Program-made: the position numbers and the translations under genes | NCBI GenBank assembly: GCA_959606065.1 | Contig: CAUHHV010000001.1 | Location: forward strand, 124,001 to 188,000 | Reading direction: 5' to 3' | Length of the DNA stretch: 64,000 bases | From: an uncultured Collinsella sp. | GTDB lineage: Bacteria > Actinomycetota > Coriobacteriia > Coriobacteriales > Coriobacteriaceae | Notes under the pieces: model-generated | Told to the model about the DNA's origin: nothing | Databases searched by the model: none | What the model saw: only the letters and a program-made list of their open reading frames with translations | Shown here: piece after piece, positions 1 to 7,368 of the stretch | How positions within the stretch are numbered: position 1 is the stretch's first letter | How the letters are laid out: the number at the start of each line of letters is the position of its first letter

Positions 1-203
1 CTTGCCGCACCTTGATCACGTCTTCAAGTGGCTGGTTCATCGCTAATGGAGTTTTCTGCGGTGCTTGAATTGCGGTGTTGTGATTAGGGCAAAAGGCTCT
101 TGGCTCCGGGGAGGCTCATCGCACGAAAATTCAAGTTGCTGCTGAAGTAGGGCTTGCTTCGGCAGCGCTAACAATAAGGGCGGCTCTGCTAGTCTCGGGA
201 GAC

Positions 204-235
204 CGCGGCATTCGGCGGGCCTGCCGAATGCCGCG
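204..235. repeat. Perfect 13-bp hairpin
   Basis: CGCGGCATTCGGC at 204-216 pairs exactly with 223-235 across a 6-base loop. No T-run follows on either strand, so it is not a classical intrinsic terminator. It could cap the 3' end of the minus-strand transcript of the AlbA_2 gene. Confidence 0.6.
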
Positions 236-237
236 AT

Positions 238-262
238 CAGTAGCGGTCAGTAGCGGTCAGTA
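238..262. repeat. 10-bp tandem repeat (CAGTAGCGGT x2.5)
   Basis: CAGTAGCGGT occurs twice head to tail and then half again, directly after the 13-bp hairpin. It is part of a repeat-dense tract downstream of the AlbA_2 gene. Function is unknown. Confidence 0.75.
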
Positions 263-314
263 TATTCTTCGGAGCCGTTTCTCTGGGCTTCGGCGGACTT
301 GCCAACTCGCGCTT

Positions 315-369
315 GGGCACTACTCAGTAGATTACTCAGCAGTGCCCAGTAGATTACTCAGTAGTGCCC
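315..369. repeat. 22-bp tandem repeat with inverted-repeat ends
   Basis: A 22-bp unit at 326-347 is repeated at 348-369 with one mismatch. The left flank GGGCACTACT (315-324) is the exact reverse complement of AGTAGTGCCC (360-369), so the tract can fold into a hairpin with the tandem units inside. Non-coding as far as I can see. Confidence 0.75.
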
Positions 370-425
370 AGCAGGGGGAGGGCAGCAAACGCAATGGGCC
401 TGTTTCCCGGCTAGGACCTGCAGCC

Positions 426-1808
426 TCAAACTTCGCTTGGCATCCTGTAGAACTGGTGCGGGTCTTTCGGGCTTTTCCCTACCCATTCCAACAGGCCTCG
501 CCCGGCAAGGTCTTTCAGAGTCTTCGAGGCCGTTTTCCTACCGACATTGGACTCCCGCGCGAGGTCGGAGGTCGTGATTTTCCCCTGAGCGGCGGCAATT
601 GCCATCGCTGCTCGTTCGCGCTCGCTGAGGAGCGGTCGGTTGTCGGCAGCGGTTCTCCTGAAGGCCGCTTTCTGTAACCCAGGACGCTCGAAGACGACGA
701 CGGTGCTGTTGACGGTCTGCTCGAAGCGGAACCTCACGCCGGCTGCCTCGCAGGCCTCCTTGATGCGCGGTATGCCCGTGCCGTACTGCTCGATGACGCC
801 GGCGCGGAACAGGGTGCGCGCGATCGCGGGGTTTCGGAGGCCGAACTCGCTCGCGGTACCGTCTAGGTGCTCTTGCGGCGAGTCGCCCTCGGGGAACAGG
901 CCCGGGCTCACGATCTGGACGGTGTCCATGAACACGTTGACCTCGACGGCGGTGCCGGTGGTGTAGTCGCGGTGGCACAGCGCGTTGGCAACCGCCTCGC
1001 GGATGGCCTCGGCCGGGATCTCGGGGATCTCCTTGCGGTACATGCCCGTCTCGCCGATGACGAACTCGCGCCTGATGTTCGACGTCACGAAGTACTCGGC
1101 GAAGTCGAGCAGCTTGAGCATGGTGCCGCACTCGCGGCGCAGGTCGAGGATCTTGGCCTTGGTGTTGCCGCCCAGAAGCCCCAGCTTCATCCTGGGGTAG
1201 GTGTCGGATCCCTCGCAGAACAGCTCCACCGCGGCGTTTCTTAGGCTGCCGTCGGGCGCGACGAGGTCGAGCCTTGCCAAGGTGTCCTCCACGCCGGCGA
1301 ACCCGCCGCCCACGCGTCCGGCCCTGCCGCCGCGCGCGACGAAGTCACGCACCGCCTGCTCGTCGGCGTCGGAGACGGGCCTGCCGGACGGCAGCGAGTC
1401 CCACGGGCTACGGGCGCGCTCACGCTTGACGACCATGGCGCTCAGCTCCGAGGCCGACAGCGCTTTGTTCGAAGTCCCCACGCGGGTGAAGTAGCGTCCG
1501 TCGGCGGAGTAGGGGGCGTCGGCACCTGAGAAGGCAATTTTGATGTATCGCAGCCCATCATCGGCGTCGAGGCACTCGACCGTCGGGAACACCGCGGGCT
1601 CGATCTTGTCGGACACCCACGACGTCACCTGGCGCAGCGTTGCGTCGCTGACATCCTGGCCGATGACATCGCCGTTGTCCTTCACGCCGAAGTAGAGCTC
1701 GCCGCGGCCGTGCTTGTTCAGCATGGCGCTGATGGCTTGCAGTGCTTCTTTATGCTCGCCAGTGGACTTCTTGAACTCGACGGTCTCGCTCTCGCTGCCC
1801 AGGTTCAT
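426..1808 (-). CDS. AlbA_2 (Schlafen-like) ATP-binding transcriptional regulator
   Basis: A 460-aa protein of the AlbA_2 plus HATPase_c_4 architecture, usually annotated as a putative DNA-binding or helix-turn-helix regulator. Residues 1-130 are the AlbA_2 domain (start ESETVEFKKS; core GELYFGVKDNGDVIGQDV). Residues about 260-370 carry the GHKL-like part (REAVANALCHRDY; YGTGIPRIKEAC). The last 70 residues form a winged helix (ITTSDLARESNVGRKTASKTLKDL). The ATG follows AAAGG by about nine bases, and a TATAAT box sits upstream. It stands alone, divergent from the Pel operon. Such genes are often accessory and sometimes lie near defence loci; nothing here fixes its target. Confidence 0.8.
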   Translation of the reverse strand: MNLGSESETVEFKKSTGEHKEALQAISAMLNKHGRGELYFGVKDNGDVIGQDVSDATLRQVTSWVSDKIEPAVFPTVECLDADDGLRYIKIAFSGADAPYSADGRYFTRVGTSNKALSASELSAMVVKRERARSPWDSLPSGRPVSDADEQAVRDFVARGGRAGRVGGGFAGVEDTLARLDLVAPDGSLRNAAVELFCEGSDTYPRMKLGLLGGNTKAKILDLRRECGTMLKLLDFAEYFVTSNIRREFVIGETGMYRKEIPEIPAEAIREAVANALCHRDYTTGTAVEVNVFMDTVQIVSPGLFPEGDSPQEHLDGTASEFGLRNPAIARTLFRAGVIEQYGTGIPRIKEACEAAGVRFRFEQTVNSTVVVFERPGLQKAAFRRTAADNRPLLSERERAAMAIAAAQGKITTSDLARESNVGRKTASKTLKDLAGRGLLEWVGKSPKDPHQFYRMPSEV

Positions 1809-1845
1809 CCGCGCTGCCTTTCCCGTTCGTTGCTTGTCTCGTTGG

Positions 1846-1851
1846 ATTATA
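1846..1851 (-). promoter_or_regulatory. -10 box of the AlbA_2 gene
   Basis: On the minus strand the sequence reads TATAAT about 38 bases before the ATG of the AlbA_2 gene. A clear -35 is not evident; GTTTTC stands at 17 bases. Confidence 0.4.
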
Positions 1852-2051
1852 CCGTGGTCACCATGGGCGAAAACGTGGAAGCGCGCTTGCTTGCCTCTAC
1901 CATGTTCTCATGCGCCTTAATGCCCTTTGTGAAGAATCATCCCATTGGGAAACGGGTCCCTATGGAACGATTTTGGTATCAGGCATAGGGGGGGCGCTAT
2001 CGTGGATGTCGTCACCATTGCCTGCGCCCTCGATCCAGAGATGTAATTACA

Positions 2052-2171
2052 GAAGTGCGGGGAAAAATCGAAAACCTTCGAGCACAACGCGGTTTTTTGT
2101 ATCAAAACCGCAGGTCGCGGAAGCCTAAAACGGGGGTCTGGTCAGCATTCCTTTGGTTTTCCCCGCACTTC
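2052..2171. repeat. Nested inverted repeat
   Basis: Outer arms GAAGTGCGGGGAAAA (2052-2066) and its exact complement (2157-2171) enclose an inner hairpin, GCGGTTTT (2089-2096) with AAAACCGC (2104-2111), 7-base loop. The same outer-arm plus inner-hairpin plan recurs elsewhere in the window with different sequences. It sits between divergent genes, so a simple terminator role is unlikely. Confidence 0.75.
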
Positions 2172-2370
2172 CGAATTTGGCCTCTCGCCACATCCCGATT
2201 ACGTCTTAAAGTGGCGCAAAAAGCCGTGTGCTCTGCTTGATTTTGCTCAGGAATTATGCCTGAGGGGTAGTGGATTCGCCTTTCTCCGCCGTGCAGCGGC
2301 ACGTGTAGGGCTCTCTGGCTCAGGCGCGAGTCGCTTCCCGTCTGAAAAAGTTCTTAAAACAGCTTTAAAG

Positions 2371-2401
2371 TTGCCTTTGGCCTACATTGACAGCGTACAA
2401 T
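2371..2401 (+). promoter_or_regulatory. Possible promoter of the Pel operon
   Basis: TACAAT at 2396-2401 makes a good -10 box. TTGCCT at 2371-2376 is a candidate -35, with a long 19-base spacer. Transcription would start near 2408, leaving about 43 bases of leader before the GTG at 2451 and arguing against the in-frame ATGs at 2406 and 2415. Confidence 0.35.
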
Positions 2402-2450
2402 ACGCATGTTTACCATGGCAAAAGCTATATTTGGGGAGGGGGAGCGCACG

Positions 2451-4589
2451 GTGGAAGTGCTGGTTGTTGGCAATACCGCGTATGTCGATGACGACTTTTG
2501 TGCCAAGGCGTTTCCCGGTGACCATGTTCAGGTCGTGGCGGCCAACGAGGCGCGCCGCGACGGGTCGTCGCTCCATGCGTCTTGGAAAGAGCTGCTGCAG
2601 CACCTGGACCAGGCTTACGAATTCGACCGTGTGGTCTACCTCTCTACCTATCTCACGCCGCATACCGAGGCCGTTGGCGACATCGAGCTGCTGCGCTCCG
2701 TCTTTCGAGCTTGCATGGGTCGCCAGATTCAGCTGCTGTTTGTGACTGGTCCCATGGGAGCGGACGGTGCGGTGGACGTTGCGGGGCAAAACGGCAAGGG
2801 CATCATTGCCCGTGCGGCCAACGACCTGTGCCGCTACTATGCGGTCCGCGACGGCATTCAGGCCAAGATCTTGCGCGTGCCGTATCTGTACACCGCCTCG
2901 CCCACGCTGGAAGACCCGATTTTGACCCCGCTGTTCGAGGCGTGCTCGCAAGGCTCTGCTGTCATGAGGGCTGGGGCGGACTCACCGCTCGGTGCCCTCT
3001 GCGCCGAGGAGCTGGCCGTTCTGGTGCGTCGCATCTTCGACAGCTGGGATGCCACATTCGAGGAACTCGAGGTTCCGGATAGCTTTGCCCACACCGTGGG
3101 AGACCTGGGCGAGGCGCTCAAGGGCTTGTTCCCGGGGCTCGACATTACCTACGACGGGGACGCCGTCGTCTCCATTGCTCCGAGCGATACCGTCCGCACG
3201 CGCTACGGGTGGTTCCAGCGCTATGACGTGCTGCGCGATCTTTCGACCATACACGCCCGCTGGGAGCAGACCCTCGCGGGCAAGCGCCATCCGCTGCGTG
3301 CCGCCATCGACCGCATGCGCGGGCGGACACTGCCCATCAAATGCCTGGAGACCGCGCTGGCCTGGGTGCTCTTTGAGGGCCTGGAGCTGGTGTTTTCGCA
3401 GTCTGCTCAGCTTAACGTGCTCGACTACCGCCTGCTGTACGTGGTACTGATCGGCACGCTGTATGGGCTCGATTTTGGCCTGGTTGCGGCGCTGCTGGCG
3501 TCGGTGGGTTTGGCTGCGAGTTACTTTACTTTGTACGGCTATACCTTCCAGGGCCTGTTCTACGAGCCGTCCAACTGGCTGCCGTTTATCGCGTACTTTG
3601 TTGTGGGTGCCGTGTGCGGCTATGTGCAGCTGCGCAACAGCGAAGCCATTAGGGCGGAGCGCGATCAAAACGAGCTCGTGCGCAACCGCAATACGTTCCT
3701 TACGCAGCTCTACCATGACGCGATCGAGGACAAGCGCGCGTACAGGCGCCAGATTGTGGGTCGCCACGACAGCTTCGGCAAGATCTTTGCCGTGACGCAG
3801 GAACTCGACGTGTTCAACCCACGCGACATCTATCGCAAGTGCTGCGAGCTTCTGGGCGAGATCCTCGAGAACGATTCGGTGGAGATCTACCATGTTTCGG
3901 GCGGAGCATTTGCACGGCTGGTGGCAGCAAGTCCCGCGATTGCCGAAGATGCCGCACGCTCGCTCACGCTTGAGCAGCTTGCACCTCTTTTGGGCGACGG
4001 GGGTCGTTCGAATCTGTGGGTGAACCGCGAGCTGACGCCGGGGCTTCCCATGTTTGGATACACGATCGAGCGCGATGGGGCACCCGCCGTGTTGATCTTT
4101 GTGCGTAGTGCGGCCGAAAACCAAATGACGCTCTATTACCAAAACCTGTTCCGCATCTTGTGCGGCCTGGTCGAAAGCGCGCTGGGCCGTGCCTTTGACT
4201 ATGAGGCGGTGGCACAGGATAAACGCTGCGTTGACGGCACTTGCGTGCTCAAACAGGCTGCCTTTGGCCAAGAGCTCGCGGCCGAGCAGGCGCTGGCAGA
4301 TGGCAAGATGGGCAGCTTTTTGCTCCTGCGCGTGGTACCGGGCATGGAGCCTGTCGGCGAGCTGGTGGGCGCAATTGGGTCGGCAATCCGCGAGAGCGAT
4401 GCGGCGGGCTTGGTCGACGGCGACGTGCTTTACCTGCTTATGCGCCAGGCAAAGGCGTGCGATCTGCCCATTATCCGCGAGCGCCTGAGTGCAAAGCAGC
4501 TTGCGGTGGAGCCCGTCGACGGCGAGGACATCGTGGCGCTGCTGCGGCATATTGCTGACACCGGTGACGGTGAGGGGGGTGCCGCTTGA
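2451..4589 (+). CDS. pelD: PelD-like c-di-GMP receptor with SDR-like N-terminus
   Basis: First gene of a Gram-positive type Pel locus. I start it at GTG 2451 (712 aa) because a strong GGAGGGGG stands nine bases before it; ATGs at 2406 and 2415 are in frame but lack ribosome sites. Residues 1 to about 270 resemble a nucleotide-sugar epimerase/SDR fold without the glycine-rich NAD motif or YxxxK. About four membrane segments follow (near 300-385), then a GAF-like region and a degenerate GGDEF domain. There RESD (647-650) is followed after five residues by DGDVL in place of GGDEF, exactly the spacing of an RxxD inhibitory site. In Pseudomonas PelD this site binds c-di-GMP and switches Pel synthesis on. 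Inference: a catalytically dead c-di-GMP sensor. Confidence 0.8.
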   Translation: MEVLVVGNTAYVDDDFCAKAFPGDHVQVVAANEARRDGSSLHASWKELLQHLDQAYEFDRVVYLSTYLTPHTEAVGDIELLRSVFRACMGRQIQLLFVTGPMGADGAVDVAGQNGKGIIARAANDLCRYYAVRDGIQAKILRVPYLYTASPTLEDPILTPLFEACSQGSAVMRAGADSPLGALCAEELAVLVRRIFDSWDATFEELEVPDSFAHTVGDLGEALKGLFPGLDITYDGDAVVSIAPSDTVRTRYGWFQRYDVLRDLSTIHARWEQTLAGKRHPLRAAIDRMRGRTLPIKCLETALAWVLFEGLELVFSQSAQLNVLDYRLLYVVLIGTLYGLDFGLVAALLASVGLAASYFTLYGYTFQGLFYEPSNWLPFIAYFVVGAVCGYVQLRNSEAIRAERDQNELVRNRNTFLTQLYHDAIEDKRAYRRQIVGRHDSFGKIFAVTQELDVFNPRDIYRKCCELLGEILENDSVEIYHVSGGAFARLVAASPAIAEDAARSLTLEQLAPLLGDGGRSNLWVNRELTPGLPMFGYTIERDGAPAVLIFVRSAAENQMTLYYQNLFRILCGLVESALGRAFDYEAVAQDKRCVDGTCVLKQAAFGQELAAEQALADGKMGSFLLLRVVPGMEPVGELVGAIGSAIRESDAAGLVDGDVLYLLMRQAKACDLPIIRERLSAKQLAVEPVDGEDIVALLRHIADTGDGEGGAA

Positions 4590-5491
4590 TCTCGCTTGTC
4601 GTTGCCGCCGTCTTGTTGCTGATTCATGCGCTGGTTTGCCTGGTGCTGTGGACGCTTATGAAGTTGGGCCTGCTGCCGGTGCGCGGGCATATGCTGGCTG
4701 TGATAGTGCTGGTGCCGCTGTGGGGCCCGTTGCTGGTGGTTCTGCTATCGGTCCGCGGAACGGCGTTTGGCGAGGGGCTGAAAGAGTCTGCGCTGGAGTC
4801 GCTGCGCTTCAACGACGACCTGCATCGTAGTATGTCGGTACCGAGTGGTGAGGACGATGCAGGCGTAGTGCCGCTCGAGGAGGCGCTCATCATCAACGAC
4901 CCGGCAGAACGGCGCCGCCTAATGCTCTCCATGCTCACCGAGGAGCCCGACGCTTACCTGGCGCAGCTGCAGGCGGCTAAGCTTAACGACGACGTTGAGG
5001 TGGCTCACTATGCCGCGACGGCGGTGGTGCAGATCTCCAAGGAGTCCGACCTTAAACTGCAGCAGCTGGAGCGTGCCTTTAAGACGGACCCGAGCGCGCA
5101 AAACCTCAACGAATACTGCGATTTTCTTGGTGAATACTTGGGCTCGGGCCTGGCCGAGGGGCGCGTGGCTCAGATTCAGCGCCAACAGTACGCGCGCTTG
5201 CTTGCGCGTCGCTGCGAGCGCGAGGACACCCTTGAGCTTCGCATTCGATACGCGACGGCGCTGGCCGATGTCGGACAGATCGACGAGGCGCAGGCCGTGA
5301 CCGACCAGCTGGTGCTCGACGTGCCCGAGGAGCAGGAGGTTTGGATGCTTTGCCTGCGCCTGGCGGTGATGCGCCGCGACGGTGACGAGGTCCACCGCGT
5401 GATCGATGCGATTGACAAACAGCATGTATACTTGAGCGCCGCCAACCGCGAGGAACTGGCGTTTTGGCGCAACGGAGAGGAGGCCCGATGA
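4586..5491 (+). CDS. pelE: PelE-like membrane protein with TPR-like helices
   Basis: A 301-aa protein with two N-terminal membrane helices (about 1-55) and a long soluble helical region resembling tetratricopeptide repeats (for example QAVTDQLVLDVPEEQEVWMLCLRLAVMRRD). This matches PelE, which sits in the inner-membrane Pel complex with PelD and PelG. The TTG start overlaps the pelD stop by four bases and follows a GAGGGGGGTG ribosome site; the end overlaps the next gene by an ATGA junction, so translation is coupled. Sequence alone would not identify it; position between PelD and the deacetylase does. Confidence 0.7.
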   Translation: MISLVVAAVLLLIHALVCLVLWTLMKLGLLPVRGHMLAVIVLVPLWGPLLVVLLSVRGTAFGEGLKESALESLRFNDDLHRSMSVPSGEDDAGVVPLEEALIINDPAERRRLMLSMLTEEPDAYLAQLQAAKLNDDVEVAHYAATAVVQISKESDLKLQQLERAFKTDPSAQNLNEYCDFLGEYLGSGLAEGRVAQIQRQQYARLLARRCEREDTLELRIRYATALADVGQIDEAQAVTDQLVLDVPEEQEVWMLCLRLAVMRRDGDEVHRVIDAIDKQHVYLSAANREELAFWRNGEEAR

Positions 5492-7368
5492 GCGTGGTGC
5501 AGCATATCCGCGACCGTGCGGGCCATTTTCGCTGGATGGGGCTGCTTGTGGTGTGGGCGGTCTTTATTGCCATGGCGGCCGTGCTGCTGGTGGAGCGCGC
5601 CGGCGTGCAGTACAGTGCGGGCCAGCATAAGCTGGGGATGCTTGCCGCCAACGATGCGGTGCCGGCTTCCTCCGCAATATTTGGCCAAAAGCCCACGTGC
5701 CTGGTCATTACCGATTCCGACCAAGCTGGCGTCGAGGACGTAAAGGAGCAGTTCGACCAGATCTTGCTCGACATGAAGATCGCGCACCGCGACGTGGACC
5801 TTGCCCTGGACGGCGCGGATGCCATTCCCTCGCTGACCTCCTTCGATCCCGTGATTTTGCTCATGCCGTCGCTCGATGAGCTCGGTACGCACCTGAGCGA
5901 CATTATGAGTTGGGTGAGTGCCGGCGGTTCGCTTATGCTCGCCATGCCTCCGGATAACTCGAGCTATCTGCAAGTGATTTCCCCCAAGCTTGGCATTGAA
6001 TCGGCCGGATATGACTATGTAAAAGCCGAGAGCATTGTGCCGAGCGAGGACTTTATGCTGGGCGGAGGAGAGCGCTACGAGCTCTCGGACCCCTTCGATT
6101 CGTCGCTTTCGGTTTCGCTGCGCGAGACGGCTCGTGTGTGGGCTAAGACTGGCGATGCGGGCGCCCCGCTCATTTGGTCGAATGACTGCGGCAACGGCCG
6201 TACCGTGGTGTGCAATATCGGTATCTACAACAAGGTCATGCGCGGTTTCTATGCCGCGGCCGTGAGCCTGTTGGGCGATGCCACGGCCTATCCGGTCATC
6301 AATAGCGCGGTGTTTTACCTGGACGATTTCCCGAGCCCCGTTCCCTCGGGCGACGGCACGTACATCAAACGCGACTACGGCCTTTCTATCGCCGATTTTT
6401 ATGCCAAGGTGTGGTGGCCCGACCTGCAAAAGCTCGCGCAGCAATACGACATTCGCTATACCGGCGTGATGATCGAAAACTACGAGGACGTGGTCAACCA
6501 AACCGAGCCCGCGCGCCAGGCCGATACCACGCAGTTTCGCTACTTTGGCGGCATGCTGCTGCAGATGGGCGGTGAGTTGGGCTTTCATGGCTACAACCAT
6601 CAGCCGCTGGCGCTCTGGGACACCGACTATGGCACGCTGTACGACTACAAGACGTGGAAGAACAAGGAGACGCTTGTCGCGTCTCTCGACGAGCTTGTCG
6701 CCTTTCAGGACGAGGTGTTGCCCAACGCGCACGGCTCGGTCTACGTGCCGCCGTCGAATATTCTTTCGGCCCGCGCCCGCAAGATTATTGGCGAGGACGT
6801 GCCGCGCATTAAGACCATTGCCAGTACGTACTTTGAGGACGGAACCGACCTGCCCTACGTGCAGGAATTTGGCGTGGCGAGCGATGGCATCGTGGAGCAG
6901 CCGCGTATCGTTTCGGGCGGCATGGTCGATGACACCTATATGCGTCTGGCCGCGGTGTCCGAGCTCAACATGCACTACGTGAGTACTCACTTTATGCATC
7001 CCGATGACCTGCTGGATCCCGATCGCGGCGCTAAGGAGGGCTGGGAGGTCTACAAGGGCGGCCTGACCGACTACCTGGACTGGCTTACCAAGTCTGCGCC
7101 CGACCTGCGCCACCAGACGGGTTCGGAATGCTCGGGTGCCATTCAGCGTTTTTCGTCCGTGACGGTGAGCGTGGATACGGGCGATGATGCCTGGACGCTC
7201 AACCTGGGCAACTTCCACGACGAGGCTTGGCTTATGTTCCGCGCCAATAACGGCGAGCCGGGTACGGTGTCCGGTGGCGAGATTAAACACCTGACGGGCG
7301 ACCTGTACCTAGTCAAAGCGACGGACAAGACCGTGACGATTGGGCGCAAGGAGGGCGGCGACCGATGA
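5488..7368 (+). CDS. pelA: PelA-type polysaccharide deacetylase (deacetylase domain only)
   Basis: A 626-aa protein with one N-terminal membrane anchor (about residues 17-37) and an extracytoplasmic domain related to the PelA/DUF2194 deacetylases. Carbohydrate-esterase-4 features are visible: YLDDFPS (acidic pair) and GFHGYNHQ (HxxxH metal ligands). The N-terminal half (ILLMPSLDELGTHLSDI, then GGSLMLAMPP) resembles the glutamine-amidotransferase-like fold found before the deacetylase. The GH166-type hydrolase domain of Pseudomonas PelA is absent. The start is ATG 5488, overlapping pelE and preceded by GAGAGGAGG. Expected role: partial de-N-acetylation of the exported Pel polymer on the cell surface. 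Confidence 0.75.
   Translation: MSVVQHIRDRAGHFRWMGLLVVWAVFIAMAAVLLVERAGVQYSAGQHKLGMLAANDAVPASSAIFGQKPTCLVITDSDQAGVEDVKEQFDQILLDMKIAHRDVDLALDGADAIPSLTSFDPVILLMPSLDELGTHLSDIMSWVSAGGSLMLAMPPDNSSYLQVISPKLGIESAGYDYVKAESIVPSEDFMLGGGERYELSDPFDSSLSVSLRETARVWAKTGDAGAPLIWSNDCGNGRTVVCNIGIYNKVMRGFYAAAVSLLGDATAYPVINSAVFYLDDFPSPVPSGDGTYIKRDYGLSIADFYAKVWWPDLQKLAQQYDIRYTGVMIENYEDVVNQTEPARQADTTQFRYFGGMLLQMGGELGFHGYNHQPLALWDTDYGTLYDYKTWKNKETLVASLDELVAFQDEVLPNAHGSVYVPPSNILSARARKIIGEDVPRIKTIASTYFEDGTDLPYVQEFGVASDGIVEQPRIVSGGMVDDTYMRLAAVSELNMHYVSTHFMHPDDLLDPDRGAKEGWEVYKGGLTDYLDWLTKSAPDLRHQTGSECSGAIQRFSSVTVSVDTGDDAWTLNLGNFHDEAWLMFRANNGEPGTVSGGEIKHLTGDLYLVKATDKTVTIGRKEGGDR

Larger units (their letters stand above)
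1..425. other. Intergenic stretch with hairpin and tandem repeats
   Basis: No convincing complete gene. It lies downstream of the minus-strand AlbA_2 gene. The first 40 bases could be the start of a minus-strand gene leaving the window (an ATG at 40-38 opens about 13 codons), but no ribosome site is visible. It holds a perfect 13-bp stem (204-216 with 223-235) and two tandem repeats described separately. Confidence 0.5.
1809..2450. other. Divergent intergenic region upstream of the Pel operon
   Basis: About 640 bases between the AlbA_2 gene and pelD with no supported gene. It contains the AlbA_2 promoter, a nested inverted repeat (2052-2171) and the Pel promoter near 2371-2401. Base composition is lower in GC than the flanking genes, as expected for a regulatory region. 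Confidence 0.5.

Noticed and set aside
1..40. N-terminus of a minus-strand gene (MNQPLEDVIKVRQ)
   Set aside because: Only 13 codons are visible and no ribosome site precedes the ATG, so it cannot be supported from this window.
2406..2450. pelD start at ATG 2406 or 2415
   Set aside because: Neither has a ribosome site, and the likely -10 box at 2396 would leave almost no leader; GTG 2451 has GGAGGGGG at good spacing.
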